Positions 1-10,929 are shown, numbered from the stretch's first letter. The stretch is DNA of 64,000 nucleotides from Erinaceus europaeus (GCF_950295315.1 NC_080170.1:96562477-96626476), one strand, 5' to 3'. Translations and numbers: made by a program. The notes: generated by a model not told the origin, from the sequence alone.

Positions 1-222
1 TGGCTTCTTTCCTGATCTTATATAGTGAATTATTTTTCTGGGAATATAGCCTAGTTTTTTCATTTTGTTGCATCCCAGATAGAATAAGGTTATTTTGAGA
101 CTTCTACAATGATGTTTTTCTTATATGGCATAGTCATGTCTACATCAAGTCTTCTTTTTATGTTGTTTATAAGAGAAACACATTACACTAATTTTTAAAG
201 AGGAAAAGCAATGCTGATATAG

Positions 223-260
<38 letters not shown>

Positions 261-2204
261 ACCTAAAGTCAAATTAACCTGATTTCTTTTTTTTTTTAAC
301 AGTGGTTTCATGTATTTAACACTTTTTCTTTCTAGTGGGCTAAATGTATTTGAGAGTTTATATAAAGGACAAACACTGTATATCTCAAATTACCCTTATA
401 GTCCACCATGATATCCAAATTAAAAAAAAAACTTTAGAGTTGTATACTTGAAGTAGTAAATAAAATCACTAGCCCAATAACCCATTATCTACCGTATTTT
501 GGCATTAAGCCCTCCTATCCCCCCTCTCTTTCACTCAGAAATCTATTCTTTTCAAATTCTAAAACTTTTCCTGTGCACAAAAATGATCAATTTTTATAAC
601 TTCTCAAATGTCTATATGAGACGTGAAGTAAAATTACAGGGACAGAAGTTCTATGTGAGTGAGTGGAAAGCATCTAAATTTTGTCACAGCTGAATTCTTT
701 TAAAATAAACTATGCATCCTTCTGGCCTTGAATGAACAAAGCTCAGTAAAATGTAGGGGCTTATGTAGACTTGGTATATATTTCAGAAAATGATTGCTAC
801 ATTTTTGTGAATTTCAACTCAGATATGCTGATGGATAAAAAATAATCTAGATGTAAGACATGTATGTATTGTTTGGTGACTCATTAGTCCTACAGAGAAA
901 CTGACAGTGAATGATACAAACTCAAGCACACAGATAAAGAGAATCACAATACATTATTTATTATATGATTACCTTCTGAAACAAGTGACTTCAGATGGTT
1001 TCTGTATTAATTTTCTGGACATATAAGATTAATAAGTTTAAAATCAGATTAATAATTTTAACATTAAAAATAATTTTAAATGAATAATTTTACAATTTAA
1101 AATTAATAATTATAAATCCAGAGTTATTGTATGGCTATGAAGTTTCATGAAATACAGTGAACATAAATAGTCATTCAATCCTCAGCGAATCAAATACAGA
1201 AATCAGAATAAATTTTGACCCTATCATACATATTTTGATGATGTAAACTTGTACAAAAAAGGAAGTGAGAAAAAAAGAAATGAAGTCTTAAGTGTGTAAT
1301 AATAATAATACTTAAAAATTGAGAAACTCTAAAGTTATGTATGAAATGAAAGAAAATTCACATGTAGAACATTTCAGCAATCTTTACTTTTAAAAAATCA
1401 CCATTGTGTCTATAGGAGGAAAGATACTCTATTTAGTAGGCTTTCCTTTTCTTTCAAGCTAATTTTTTTCTAGGCTCAGATTCCACTCTTCTGACAACAG
1501 CACAATCCTTATTATATTCTGCAAGTCATCAAGCGGAGGTTAGGAGAGAGGGAGCCTGTTCCCTAAAGCAATTTGTTTCAGCGATGCTGCTAGAGCATAG
1601 TTCAGAATTATCTTTAATATGAATGAGAAGCTGGAGCCACTTGAATAGGCAGATGGAGTTTTGTTTTTATCCCCCTAGACCATGAACTTGTCTGCTTCTT
1701 TTTTCAAAGTGCATTCATCATCTTGGTTGCTATTTTGTATAACCTTGTTCGGCCATTCTTTCCAATTACTCAGTTTAGCTTATCCATTCTGGGTTCACTA
1801 ATTGGCTTTGCTTAGCCCTCCTTTTCACACATTTCTACCCCATTCTGCATGTAATTCAGCTCCCATTAGCTCCCACCTCATTTAAACAAACAGGACTCCT
1901 GGGAGTAGTAGGTCTGTTGGGAACAGGTGCAACTGGCCAGATGGCTGCCTTGCCAAAAGGGTGGAGTAGACCCAGAAGCTCCCTCACCAAATACAGACTG
2001 TCAGAATGAGAGAGGAGAAAGGGCTATCAGAGGGCTGAAACTGGCTTTAATTGTTATATTTCTTCTGCTATAGATTTCCCCTTTAGCTCTAAATACAAAT
2101 CTGAGGCTTAAAGCCAAACAAGTTGCTAATGAAACACCAGACACCCAGCATTATAATTCACGCTATCAAAATACTGCTTGAAACTATTTTTTGAAAAATG
2201 AAAA
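1..2204. other. AT-rich sequence without identified features
   Basis: There is no supported gene or recognisable repeat here apart from the GT run listed separately. The only open frame of note (499-693, 64 codons) has composition like its surroundings and no recognisable domain. A or T runs are common. Ancient, unrecognisable repeats cannot be excluded by eye. Confidence 0.5.
225..258. repeat. (GT)n microsatellite
   Basis: An uninterrupted run of 17 GT dinucleotides. Confidence 0.97.
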
Positions 2205-2380
2205 CCAATTTTATTTATTTATTTATGATTTAATATTGATTTATAAAATTATGGATACCAGTAGTATAATTCCACACCATTTCCACAACCAGAGTGCTGT
2301 GTACCTAGTCCTTCCACTGGAAACTGCATTAGTTTTCCCAAGATCATAGATATGGGTTAACTATTACTTCTATGACTATC

Positions 2381-2431
<51 letters not shown>

Positions 2432-3225
2432 CCATTTTATCTATGATCCTGCCTTCTCTTCCTTTCTTAGTCACACCTACACCTATTACTGCTTCCGAAT
2501 GCCCTTCTTTTATCTCTGGGTCCTGATGGAACTGAGAGTTCAGAGTCCTTTGGTCATCTTCCCCTAATACTTCTCCCCCTCTTGGAATATGGACCAAAAA
2601 TTTTTTTGAGGTGCAGAAGGTGAGATTTCTAGTTTCTGTAATTGTTTCTCTGCTGTACATGGGCATTGGCTGACAGGTCATTCCATACCCCCAGCCTATT
2701 TCTCTTTCTCTAGTGAGGTGGGACTCTGCAGAGGTAAAGTTTTGTGACATATTGATGAGGTCATCTGCCCAGAAAGTCCAGAATGGAATCATAGTAACAT
2801 CTGCAGCTTGGTGTCTAAAAGGCAGTAAAATATAAAGCAAGACAAAATTTTTAATGAGCAGGAACCATAAAGTAGGAATAGAACAGATGGGAACAGGGAT
2901 TTTAGGATGGACAGAAGCTAGGAAGTCTATTTTAGGGCCCTAAGACTGGTAATTTTTGCTGGAGTTTGATAGTTAACCTGCAGTTCAACTAAAAATATTG
3001 TCTACGAAGATATTGGCAGAGAAAAGAATAAAATTAGAAAGCTGGATTAGGACAGAGAGTAGCTCCCAAACTTGACGGAAGTGTATAAATACAATTAACT
3101 GTTCACCACATCAATCTGACCTAGGCTCCCTATATATTCACAGTTAGCACAGGAGCCTGTGTAACCTGTGAGTCCCTGTCAGTTTGAGCTTGCAGTCCAT
3201 GGTCACAGCTGGGAACATTCTATGC
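2205..3225 (-). repeat. Repeat X copy 1, 3' portion
   Basis: On the reverse strand this ends in an A/T-rich tail near 2205. It shares the block seen in every repeat X copy: the GGTGGTGGGAAT-like motif near the 3' end, then going 5' a stretch with 'cccagaggga', 'cttctgca' and 'ccatgttcagc'. Its 5' side stops at 3225, where the retrovirus is inserted. Alignment with the copy at 59816-60615 shows that the sequence left of 3226 and right of 5652 was once continuous. I do not recognise the family. The A-rich tail and variable 5' truncation suggest mobilisation by L1. Confidence 0.7.
2387..2429. repeat. (TA)n microsatellite
   Basis: About 21 TA dinucleotides inside the 3' half of repeat X copy 1. 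They create the poly-Tyr/Ile low-complexity frames seen on both strands. Confidence 0.97.
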
Positions 3226-3575
3226 TGTTGTTAAAATTCGGCGGCTCTTGCTGGGCGGCTAGCTTCACGGGCGGGTAACAGAGACGCGGAGACAATGGCT
3301 GGGCAGGGAAGCTGTATTTCTTTATTCAGGAACAACGATTCATAAACTAAGACAAACTAATCACCAAACAGAACTCTGCTGTCTCTTTGTGGCGGCGCAA
3401 GCACTCTCTCTTACTCTGGAACTCAGGAACCCTCTCTTTCTTACTCTGTAACTCTGGAACTCTCAAATTCTGGCGGGGTCCCTAGGGGCAGGGCCAAGCG
3501 GGCCTGCGAAATTAACTGGACTGATCTAATTCTCTTGGCGGGGGAGAACTAGAACCCAATGTAAAGCATACAACA
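3226..3575 (-). repeat. 3' LTR of the provirus
   Basis: About 350 bp. On the reverse strand it reads TGTTGTATGC at the start and TTTTAACAACA at the end. A polyadenylation signal AATAAA lies at 3321-3326 (reverse strand). It is shorter than the partner LTR, mainly because the GAACTCT-type tandem block around 3400-3475 has fewer units. Outside that block the two LTRs are almost identical, indicating a fairly young insertion. Confidence 0.88.
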
Positions 3576-3580
3576 ATTCA

Positions 3581-3593
3581 CCCTTTTCTTTTT
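3581..3593 (-). other. Polypurine tract
   Basis: The reverse strand reads AAAAAGAAAAGGG just upstream of the 3' LTR, the expected primer for plus-strand DNA synthesis. The following TGAATTG leaves open whether the LTR starts at TGAATT or at TGTTGT. Confidence 0.7.
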
Positions 3594-3911
3594 AACTAAA
3601 TGACTATAGTATCAAGGGTGTGGGGTGAACAGAAACATATATCATACAGGCATTTTTTTTTTTTAAAAAGAAATGGCACAAACATGGAGAAACATGTAAG
3701 CAAGTAACAAGAACCAGTGTACTGCTAAGGGAAGGCCTGAGGGGGCCATATCTGCCTCTGTGGGCTAAACTTTATCAGCTTAAAAAAAAACATTTCTTGC
3801 CTCTGGGGGGCTACTTGCCTCGATGGGCATTTGCAAGGGGGTGGGGAATGACCTAGAGTCCCAAAGGCAGCTGGCTGCAACTTACTTACTATGAAACAAA
3901 ACTTGTTATTA

Positions 3912-4139
3912 GCATATTTCTAATAGAGAAGGAATTTGAGACTTTTACATAGCAACAATGTCTTTTAACCTTTTGTTACACCCATTCAAGATGGAGTCAC
4001 ACCCTAGCTGTGGGCAGGAAAGGAAACCTCAGGCATGAGAATAATTAGCATAGCCATTGTGCGATCTACCATTTCTAATAGAGAAGGTAATGGAGAGTTT
4101 TACATATCAACAAGTCTATTTAACCTTTTGTTTAGACCA
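3912..4139. repeat. Imperfect internal direct duplication in the provirus
   Basis: A segment beginning 'tttctaatagagaagg' near 3917 recurs near 4072, followed in both places by diverged 'gagnnttttacata' and 'taaccttttgtt'. The units are about 70 bp long and offset by about 155 bp. It lies in the non-coding AT-rich part between the ORF and the 3' LTR. Confidence 0.75.
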
Positions 4140-4386
4140 ACTTAGTTAAAATATATTGCTTGTTAACTAATTTTTACCTTAGACTTTAAATGTAAGTTAA
4201 TTTTATCTTTATGAGAATTACGTTGAAAACCTTTTTCATTTAACTTTGACTAGTAAGAATTTAGCCTTAAAGCTACTGTTTACCAAACTTTAAACATACA
4301 CATAAACATGGTCATTAATACACAAGGAGAGAAACCTTTGTTAAGAAGACATGTCATTTTAAACACGAATTTAAATCTGTACTGTC

Positions 4387-5175
4387 TTAGTTGTTGGGGG
4401 GGGGTTCACCATCCGGAGGTGGCTTCCCGCGCAGCTTCACTTCTAGGAATTGCAGGTTGCGATCTCTGTACAAATCTCTGCGTACTCCAGCTTGTCTGCC
4501 TTCAGACCGGACCGGCAGCTGGAGATCTCGTGTGCCCAGTTTCGGCAGGGAGCCCGGGGGTCCGGGAGGCCCGGGATGGTTCCAGAATTCATAGCAAGAG
4601 GGCAGGCGGGCCAGTTTTGTAGAAGGCGTGGGCCTAGGTGCCCAGGGGTGGCGGCCATGATAGGCCGCCGCGGCCCTGCCCCATGGCCCTGCCATGTCTG
4701 CTGCGCTGCTCACAGTGGCCAAGCAGCGTGGAGGGATCACGCGTCCAGTGCCCTGCGCCACGCGGTGGAGAGCCGGCTCCTGTGGGCTGGCCTCAGGCTC
4801 TTGCGTGTTGGCATCGGGCTCCAGCGTGTTGGCATTGGGCTCCAGCGTGTTGGCATCGGGCTCCAGCGTGTTGGCATCGGGCTCCAGTGTGCTGGCATTG
4901 GCCTCTTGCGGGCTGCGGGGCTTTGGGGCTGCAGGCGCGGTGCGCGGGGTTGTCTGGGCACAGCCGGCTGGCTGGCTGTTTAACCAGGTGGAAACGGCAG
5001 CTCCACGCCTCGCCTCCCTCCCACTGGCTCTTCCCGCTGGCTGTTCTGAGTTCGCCCGAGCGAGTGGAAACCACAGAGTGGTCCAGAGATAAATGTTCCA
5101 GAAATAGCAAAACAGTCTCGTGAAGAAAGAGCAGAGGCCTTTGGAGATCTTTTCACAAGCAGAAGAGAAGGCCAT
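4387..5175 (-). CDS. Uncharacterised ORF in the provirus leader/internal region
   Basis: This is the longest open frame in the window. From the ATG at 5175 it encodes about 262 residues. The frame stays open upstream to an ATG at 5358 inside the LTR, for 323 residues, but that start would lie before or within the primer-binding region and is less likely. The first 45 residues contain a hydrophobic stretch (LFCYFWNIYLW). The middle carries seven-residue repeats of the ANTLEPD type encoded by a minisatellite. The C-terminal third is Pro/Gly/Arg-rich (PGPPGPPG). I see no myristoylation start, capsid motif or zinc knuckle, so it cannot be called Gag. Other long frames overlap it on both strands, so the openness may come from high GC content and the 21-bp repeat. 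Function unknown. Confidence 0.3.
   Translation of the reverse strand: MAFSSACEKISKGLCSFFTRLFCYFWNIYLWTTLWFPLARANSEQPAGRASGREARRGAAVSTWLNSQPAGCAQTTPRTAPAAPKPRSPQEANASTLEPDANTLEPDANTLEPNANTLEPDANTQEPEASPQEPALHRVAQGTGRVIPPRCLATVSSAADMAGPWGRAAAAYHGRHPWAPRPTPSTKLARLPSCYEFWNHPGPPGPPGSLPKLGTRDLQLPVRSEGRQAGVRRDLYRDRNLQFLEVKLRGKPPPDGEPPPNN
4804..4908 (-). repeat. 21-bp minisatellite inside the provirus ORF
   Basis: Five tandem 21-bp units; the first four differ at one position and the fifth is diverged. The unit length is a multiple of three, so gain or loss of units keeps the frame and encodes ANTLEPD-like heptads on the reverse strand. The opposite strand also stays open across it. Confidence 0.9.
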
Positions 5176-5226
5176 AGTGCTTAAGTAGCCAAATTTGTCT
5201 TTACTTATCTGAGAGATGCGCAGGTC

Positions 5227-5244
5227 AGGTCCACGTGGGCGCCA
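5227..5244 (-). other. Primer-binding site, lysine tRNA-like
   Basis: Read on the reverse strand, two bases after the LTR end comes TGGCGCCCACGTGG. This matches the Lys1,2 primer-binding site of HERV-K-like retroviruses except for one missing A and some changes further in. It fixes the element's orientation and supports class II membership. Confidence 0.75.
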
Positions 5245-5246
5245 TT

Positions 5247-5642
5247 TGTTGTTAAAATTTCGTAGGCTCTTGCCAGCCGGGCTAGCTTCACGGGCGGGTA
5301 ACAGAGACGCGGAGACAATGGCTGGGCAGGGAAGCTGTATCTCTTTATTCAGGAACAACGATTCATAAACTAAGACAAACTAATCACCAAACAGAACTCT
5401 GCTGTCTCTTTGCGGTGGCGCAAGCACTCTCTCTTACTCTCGAACTCTGGAACTCTCTTTTACTCTCAAACTCTGAAACTCTCTCCAACTCTTCCTCTGC
5501 CACTCTCGAACTCTGCAACTCTTCAACTCTGGAACTCTGGTGGGGTCCCTAGGGGCGGGGCCAAGCGGGCCCGCGAAATTAACTGGACTGATCTAATTCT
5601 CTTGGCAGGGGAGAACTAGAACCCAATGTAAAGCATACAACA
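5247..5642 (-). repeat. 5' LTR of the provirus
   Basis: About 396 bp, with the same ends as the 3' LTR and AATAAA at 5344-5349 on the reverse strand. A GC-box-like CCCCGCCC lies in the upstream third. The pyrimidine-rich GAACTCT-like block around 5420-5545 is longer than in the 3' LTR. As the upstream LTR, this is the element's promoter and would transcribe leftward. Confidence 0.88.
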
Positions 5643-6165
5643 ATTCCCCCTTTGCTGCACTCATTTCAGGACCAGTCTTCCTTGAATGGTAGAGTTGTAT
5701 GACCCAGCCTCCTTTTAGCAAGTGGGGCACTCCTTACCATTGCTACTTTATAGTGATGTAAGGTCCTTGAGAAGTCCACAAGAGGTCTTATGATGATGTT
5801 TCTGATGGAAATGACCAGTGATGGTAGAGAAAGTGTTTTATTTGACTTCTTAGCCCACTGAATCCATGGGGGAATCCAAGCATTCCTTGATTAGGTCCCA
5901 GGTGATGGGATGGCCTATGATTGATCAAAAAGGCTATCATTAAGTGAACAAGTCTCTTGCCCTTATCCATATGTTGTAGTCCTTTCTTTGTTGTTAAAGT
6001 GTTAAATATCATTTGTTATATCTAATCTGGTATTAGATTTATGGGGTCTGGCCTCAAGTTAGGGAAGAAATAGACCTAGGGTTTTGGGTTTTAGTGTGAT
6101 ATAAATTGACCTTAAGTTTTACTGCATTTACTCATTTTATGATTCTAATAAAAGTTGTCATAGGG

Positions 6166-6436
6166 GGAGTCAGGCAGTAGCACAGCGGGTTAAGCACACG
6201 TGGCGCGAAGCGCAAGCACTGGTGTAAGGATCCTGGTTCGAGTCCCTGGCCCCCCACCTGCAGGGGAGTCGCTTCACAGGAGGTGAAGCAGGTCTGCAGA
6301 TGTCTATCTTTCTCTCCCCCTCTGTCTTTCCTTCCTCTCTCCATTTCTCTCTGTTCTATCTAACAATGACAACATTAATAACTACAACAACAAGCAACAA
6401 GGGCAACAAAAGGGAAAATAAATAAAAAATTTTAAA
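6166..6436 (+). mobile_element. tRNA-derived SINE, family A
   Basis: Starts gggagtcaggcagtagcac, has the B box GGTTCGAGTCC, a CT-rich body and an A-rich tail. It is flanked by a perfect 16-bp target duplication, aaaagttgtcataggg, at 6150-6165 and 6437-6452. It lies inside repeat X, so it is younger than X. Confidence 0.95.
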
Positions 6437-6473
6437 AAAAGTTGTCATAGGGATAATAATGGTCCTTCAGTTA

Positions 6474-6475
<2 letters not shown>

Positions 6476-6525
<50 letters not shown>
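6476..6525. repeat. (CA)n microsatellite
   Basis: About 25 CA dinucleotides just downstream of the SINE's right target duplication. Confidence 0.97.
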
Positions 6526-6527
<2 letters not shown>

Positions 6528-7696
6528 TATATCTAGTGGACCAATGTATGTAATATTTCTTCTAAAGATTATCGAGGGGTGACAGTAATGTTGACGCTGT
6601 CAGAAGAGATTAGGACACACATTTTACATACTTTCTTTTGTGTAGTTTGTTGAGTAGAAAGTAAAGTAGAGGGTATGTGATGAGAGTGAATAGGTCTAAA
6701 TGGTAAATATTTTATTAGACAATTTATGGTGCCTTCTATAGGACTTTCTACTTGCTTGCCACACTTGCTAAGTCTAAGTCTAATCACAGAGGACAATTAC
6801 CCACTTTTACTTTGAGGTATATAATTGCTTCTGGTATATATATTGACCCAGTCCTGGTCCCTAGTCTATCTCTAGGGTCTGTAACTTTGTAAGGGAGTAA
6901 GCCATTTGAAGTGGAACTACGTAGTCCTATGTGTTAGGAAAAGTCTCACCAGATTATTGGAGTTGGAAGGTTGACATCTCTGGCTTGGCTTCACTGGATT
7001 AAATCAGATTTGAAGAGGCATGAGCAGCATAATGTGACATGATGGCATTTGTTGCATTGATTTAGTTGAAGTCAGCAGAGACAGTATAACAGAATAGAGG
7101 ATCAAGACGAAAAGTATCAAGAAATACAAGTAAAGTCCCGGAAGTTCCAGGACCGGGAGAAATATGGATTTTGAAGAGAATGAGAAAGGTTCCTTGCAGC
7201 CCTAGAGTTTAAGAAGGCAATAGATAAGTATTATTTTTAACAAAGTTACCTGGAGCTTGCCTCATATGGGAGGCAAAGTTACAGAACCTAAATATAGATC
7301 AGAGCCCATAAGATAGGACACATGTGCACATGTATCCATAAATTAGGGGAAAATATATACCTTCAAGTAAAAAGTGTGCAGTAATCTACAGTGACTCAAT
7401 AAGTGCAGTAAGGTAGGGACTGAGGGCTTTAACTCATTGCAACATGTGTGCTCAACTAGGTGTGCCACCACCTGCCACCTGGCTCTGCTTAGACTGTATT
7501 TGTACATTCATTGTATGATGATACAAAGTGATTCCTGAAAATTCATTATATTCCTGTTAACTACATTATCTTTCACAATCTGACTCTCAATGAGTCTTTT
7601 GTAGACTTGTCTTGCTATACTCTGAAATTGAACTGCTTTTTCTACCCAAAATTTTTCTATGTCTGCTATCCTGTCCCTGGCTTTCCTTTTTTTAAA

Positions 7697-7993
7697 AAAG
7701 AAAAATTTATTTATTTATTCCCTTTTGTTGTCCTTGTTTTATTGTAGTTATTATTGTTGTTAATGATGTCGTCATTGTTGGATAGGACAGAGAGAAATGG
7801 AGAGAGGAAGGGAAGACAGAGAGGGGGAAAGATAGACACCTGCAGATTTGCTTCACCACCTGTGAAGTGACTCCCCTGTAGATGGGAGCGGGGGTGGGGG
7901 CTCGAACTGGGGGCTCAAACCCAGATCTTCATATGCTGGTCCTTGCACTTTGCGCCACGTGCGCTTAACCCGTTGTGCTACCGCCCAGCTCCC
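7697..7993 (-). mobile_element. SINE, family A
   Basis: Reverse-strand copy: T-rich tail on the left, the gataggacagagagaaatgg body, and the tRNA-like head ending 'cccgttgtgctaccgccc'. A second partial B-box region (ctcgaactgggggctcaaac) shows a small internal duplication. Flanks carry similar 'ccctgg-ttcct' sequences. Confidence 0.92.
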
Positions 7994-8939
7994 TGTTTTC
8001 CTGCTTCAAGAAATATGTCTTCCTTCCTCCATCTTTTCTAATTTTTCATATGTTTCTATACTGATGATATGAGGTAGAAAGTCATACAGATAACAAAACT
8101 GATTGTTTATAATTTTTTTTAAATTGAAATTGCTAGAGTAAATGGCTTCATTTCACTCCTTAATCCTTGAATTCATTGTACACTACAGTGTATCACTTCC
8201 TTGGTGCTAAAAAATTTTAAAGTGCTGTTCATATTGTTTAAGAAAACTATTATCTCCATATGTACCTGTATGAAGACTAGCTTTTATTTTTATAATTGTT
8301 CTAGATATGACTATTTCTAATGAATAATTGTGTTATTTTGTATAGTTTAATCCATTTATAATTAGAAATTCCACAAATCTTTGGGTATAAATGATTAAAA
8401 TTAACCATAATTACACATAAAATAACTAAGTCAAGAAACATTTTAACATAAGATACTGGGAGTTGATCCACAAAGTAGCTGATTTCTGTTTCAGTAAAAT
8501 AGGATTTATAAAATATGAATAGCATTATCCACTATTTCAGTGTCTCAAATATGAGTCAGGCATTGTCGATGAAATAAATGTCTTTGGAGTCCTTCAAGAA
8601 TAGGCTGTATAACATTTCATATATCATAATTTATGGTTATGTAATAAATACGTGCTAACCTTTATTAAGAATCTGTTATATTATCAAGAAAATACTCTAA
8701 ATTACTTCTAGACATTTTTGTATTTAGTCTTCAGAATTCTAAAATGACGTTAACACTATCGTTGGCCTGTTTTATGAATAAATCAGTTGAAACTTACAGA
8801 GTTTAAATAAATTATCCAAAGATATTGAAAGCTAGCTTTAACTTTGGTAATTGAACTTTGGTCAATCTAATTTCAGAAGATAATTTCTTAAGTGTTTCCC
8901 AATATGAGATGCCTAAATGTCTTCAATTATTTGTACAAT
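7994..8939. other. No identified feature
   Basis: AT-rich sequence without a supported gene or recognisable repeat. The 74-codon reverse frame at 8301-8525 has no recognisable domain. Confidence 0.4.
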
Positions 8940-8953
8940 TATGTTATCATCTT

Positions 8954-9096
8954 TTTAAATTTATTTTTTAGTGCATTTATTTATTTATTATTGGATAGAG
9001 ACAGAACTTGAAAGGAGAGGGGGAGGCAGAGAGAGAAAGAGAGACACCTGCAACCTTGCTTTACCACTTGTGAAGCTTCCCCCCCTGCAAGTGGGC
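8954..9096 (-). mobile_element. SINE fragment, family B, 5' truncated
   Basis: The tail and body of a SINE without its tRNA-like head, flanked by a perfect 14-bp duplication (tatgttatcatctt) at 8940-8953 and 9097-9110. The intact duplication shows it inserted already truncated. Confidence 0.92.
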
Positions 9097-9110
9097 TATG
9101 TTATCATCTT

Positions 9111-10925
9111 AATGTGCATTAGGAAGAAAACGTGATTTTCAGATTGAGACTATTGTAGACACTTATTTTTCTGTGAATTTCTGAATAAGTGCTATATAGT
9201 AGTACATATGTTGCATAAATATAGTAAAATCAAGAAAGTAGTAATTTTATTTATATGAATTTTAAGAAATTTTACAGTCATCCATTGTGCGTCTCCAGTC
9301 AGCTTTACTCTACTCCTTCTTCTTCCTATTCTTCTTCTTCTTCTTTTTTACTAGATAGTATTAAGAGAATTTTACTCAAAACTCATCCTAGAGGATATAA
9401 ACAAGTTTCTTTTAGTATATACTGTGATTCAGAAACTCCTTATCAGAGTTGTTTCCTCATATACTCTTTGGTTATTAAATTACCATTCTCTGTGAGTCTG
9501 AAACTCATTATCTCTCTTGAAACTTATCTGACCTATGTTCATTTCTTAATTGGCATGCTTCCTTGGAAACTATCAAACTTATACATCCCCTCTATAAGTT
9601 AATTTTATATTGTAACCACACCATTTATTACCTAAACCATAGGAGTGAGTAATTATGGTTATTTCAGATGTTGTGTCACAGCCAGGATGCTATTTCCAAG
9701 AAGGATAACTGGGTCTTTTTGATGGTCTCTAAATCATACCAGGTAATTGTGATGTCTAACTAGTCTTGAAGGAGAGTGAGTCGTACCATCTTAACAGTAT
9801 GTTTGGTTTTTATCTCATTATGAAGAAAATAAAATCCATTTATCTAAGAAATAAAATTTTCATGAATGTTTCATGCAATTATTTAATTTTAAGCCATGTT
9901 GACAACTGAAAAGATGACATGGACTGAGGATACAAAGAATGTAGGCATAGTCTCTGCTGAGAGAGAGAGAGAGAGAGGGAGAGAGAGAGAGAGGGATTGT
10001 GTTGATGTGGAGTGGAAGTAGCAATCTATGGGAGGGACAGATTAATAGAGGTTTAAGTCATAGTAGTATAAACTGTGACATACTGAAGTGTCTCTTAGTA
10101 TAGGAAGAAGCATTATCTCATCCTGACCACAGATGTTTAATGCTCCCAGAGGAGGAATGATTTGAGTTGAATCTTCAAGAAAATGTAAAGGCTTATCAAG
10201 CAAACAAGAAGAAAAAAAAAAGCATCCAGGGTAAAAGAGTCAGAAGGAACAGCATGTGAAAATACATGAAAATAAAAAGGCTGTTTTCTTTTGAGAAGAG
10301 TATAGAGATCAGAGTGGTAAAAAAATATCATGACCTGAGATGAAACTCATATAGTTTTCTCTCTGTTGGATAATGCTATGTGCTTCTACAGGCTATAAAT
10401 AGCCACAGATATGGAGATCTAGTCAGAAAATAACCCCTTTGACATGATGAAACTAACTATTGCATTTAGCTATTATCTCATTATTTAGAATCCCACATTC
10501 CTTTGAATTGTTGATTAACAGTGTAAAAAAAGTAATATATGGTGATGAATGAATCTATCAATTAATCTATCAATTAATTAATTCAATAAATATGATCAAA
10601 TACTTATTATATATTATGAAACTATGCCTATGCAGATGTGCAGTAATAAGCAAGCTCTATACTAACTATAGGAAAATAACAAAAATAGTCTTCTCTGAGT
10701 CTAAAACATAAAAGATTACCAGTAAGAATTACTTAGTATACTGGTCTTATAGGAATGGAGAGCGCTTTAGCTTCTATCACAAGTACCCTGGCCTCTTTAC
10801 CAGTTTTATATTTGTGGTAAATGTGGACATAGATTAATCTTGAAAAAAAAATTTTCATATAATAATCTAGCATCTTCTTTTTCTTTTTTGACGTCAGGGC
10901 TTTGTTGAGGCTTCCTACCTGAGTG
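9111..10925. other. No identified gene; AT-rich sequence
   Basis: Contains a CTT-rich patch (9320-9350), a GA run (9957-9995) and no recognisable coding or repeat family. The 115-codon forward frame at 9255-9602 is low-complexity at its start and has no recognised domain. Confidence 0.4.
9957..9995. repeat. (GA)n microsatellite
   Basis: GA-dinucleotide run with one G insertion. Confidence 0.95.
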
Positions 10926-10929
10926 ATTC

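Larger units (their letters stand above)
3226..5652 (-). mobile_element. Short two-LTR endogenous retrovirus, class II-like, non-autonomous
   Basis: Two near-identical direct repeats (3226-3575 and 5247-5642) flank about 1.67 kb. On the reverse strand the 5' LTR is followed, after two bases, by a primer-binding site resembling the lysine tRNA (Lys1,2) type used by HERV-K-like elements. A purine tract precedes the 3' LTR. No protease, reverse transcriptase, integrase or envelope motifs are visible, and the internal part is far too short for gag-pol-env, so the element would need proteins in trans. It sits inside repeat X. The left flank ends and the right flank begins with tgctg, a candidate target duplication, but the outer boundary is uncertain by up to about 10 bp. 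Confidence 0.87.
5653..7290 (-). repeat. Repeat X copy 1, 5' portion
   Basis: Continues repeat X from the far side of the provirus. 5660-6150 aligns (inverted) with 57580-58005 and 59940-60060, for example the shared 'tctaatctggtattag' versus 'ccaaactggtattagg' block. 6840-7290 aligns with 36800-37200 and 51290-51640. It is interrupted by a SINE (6166-6436) and a CA run. This is the longest copy in the window, about 2.4 kb after removing insertions. Confidence 0.65.

Noticed and set aside
2376..2840. 154-codon reverse frame
   Set aside because: It lies entirely in repeat X copy 1 and a TA microsatellite. Shorter, related frames appear in other X copies with different breaks, so it is not a maintained gene.
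4391..5123. Forward-strand frames of up to 177 codons across the provirus
   Set aside because: They are the opposite strand of the proviral ORF and the 21-bp minisatellite, kept open by GC content and the unit length. The element's signals all point to the reverse strand.
6190..6260. Possible functional tRNA gene
   Set aside because: The A and B box resemblance belongs to a SINE head with target duplications; a tRNA cloverleaf is not maintained.
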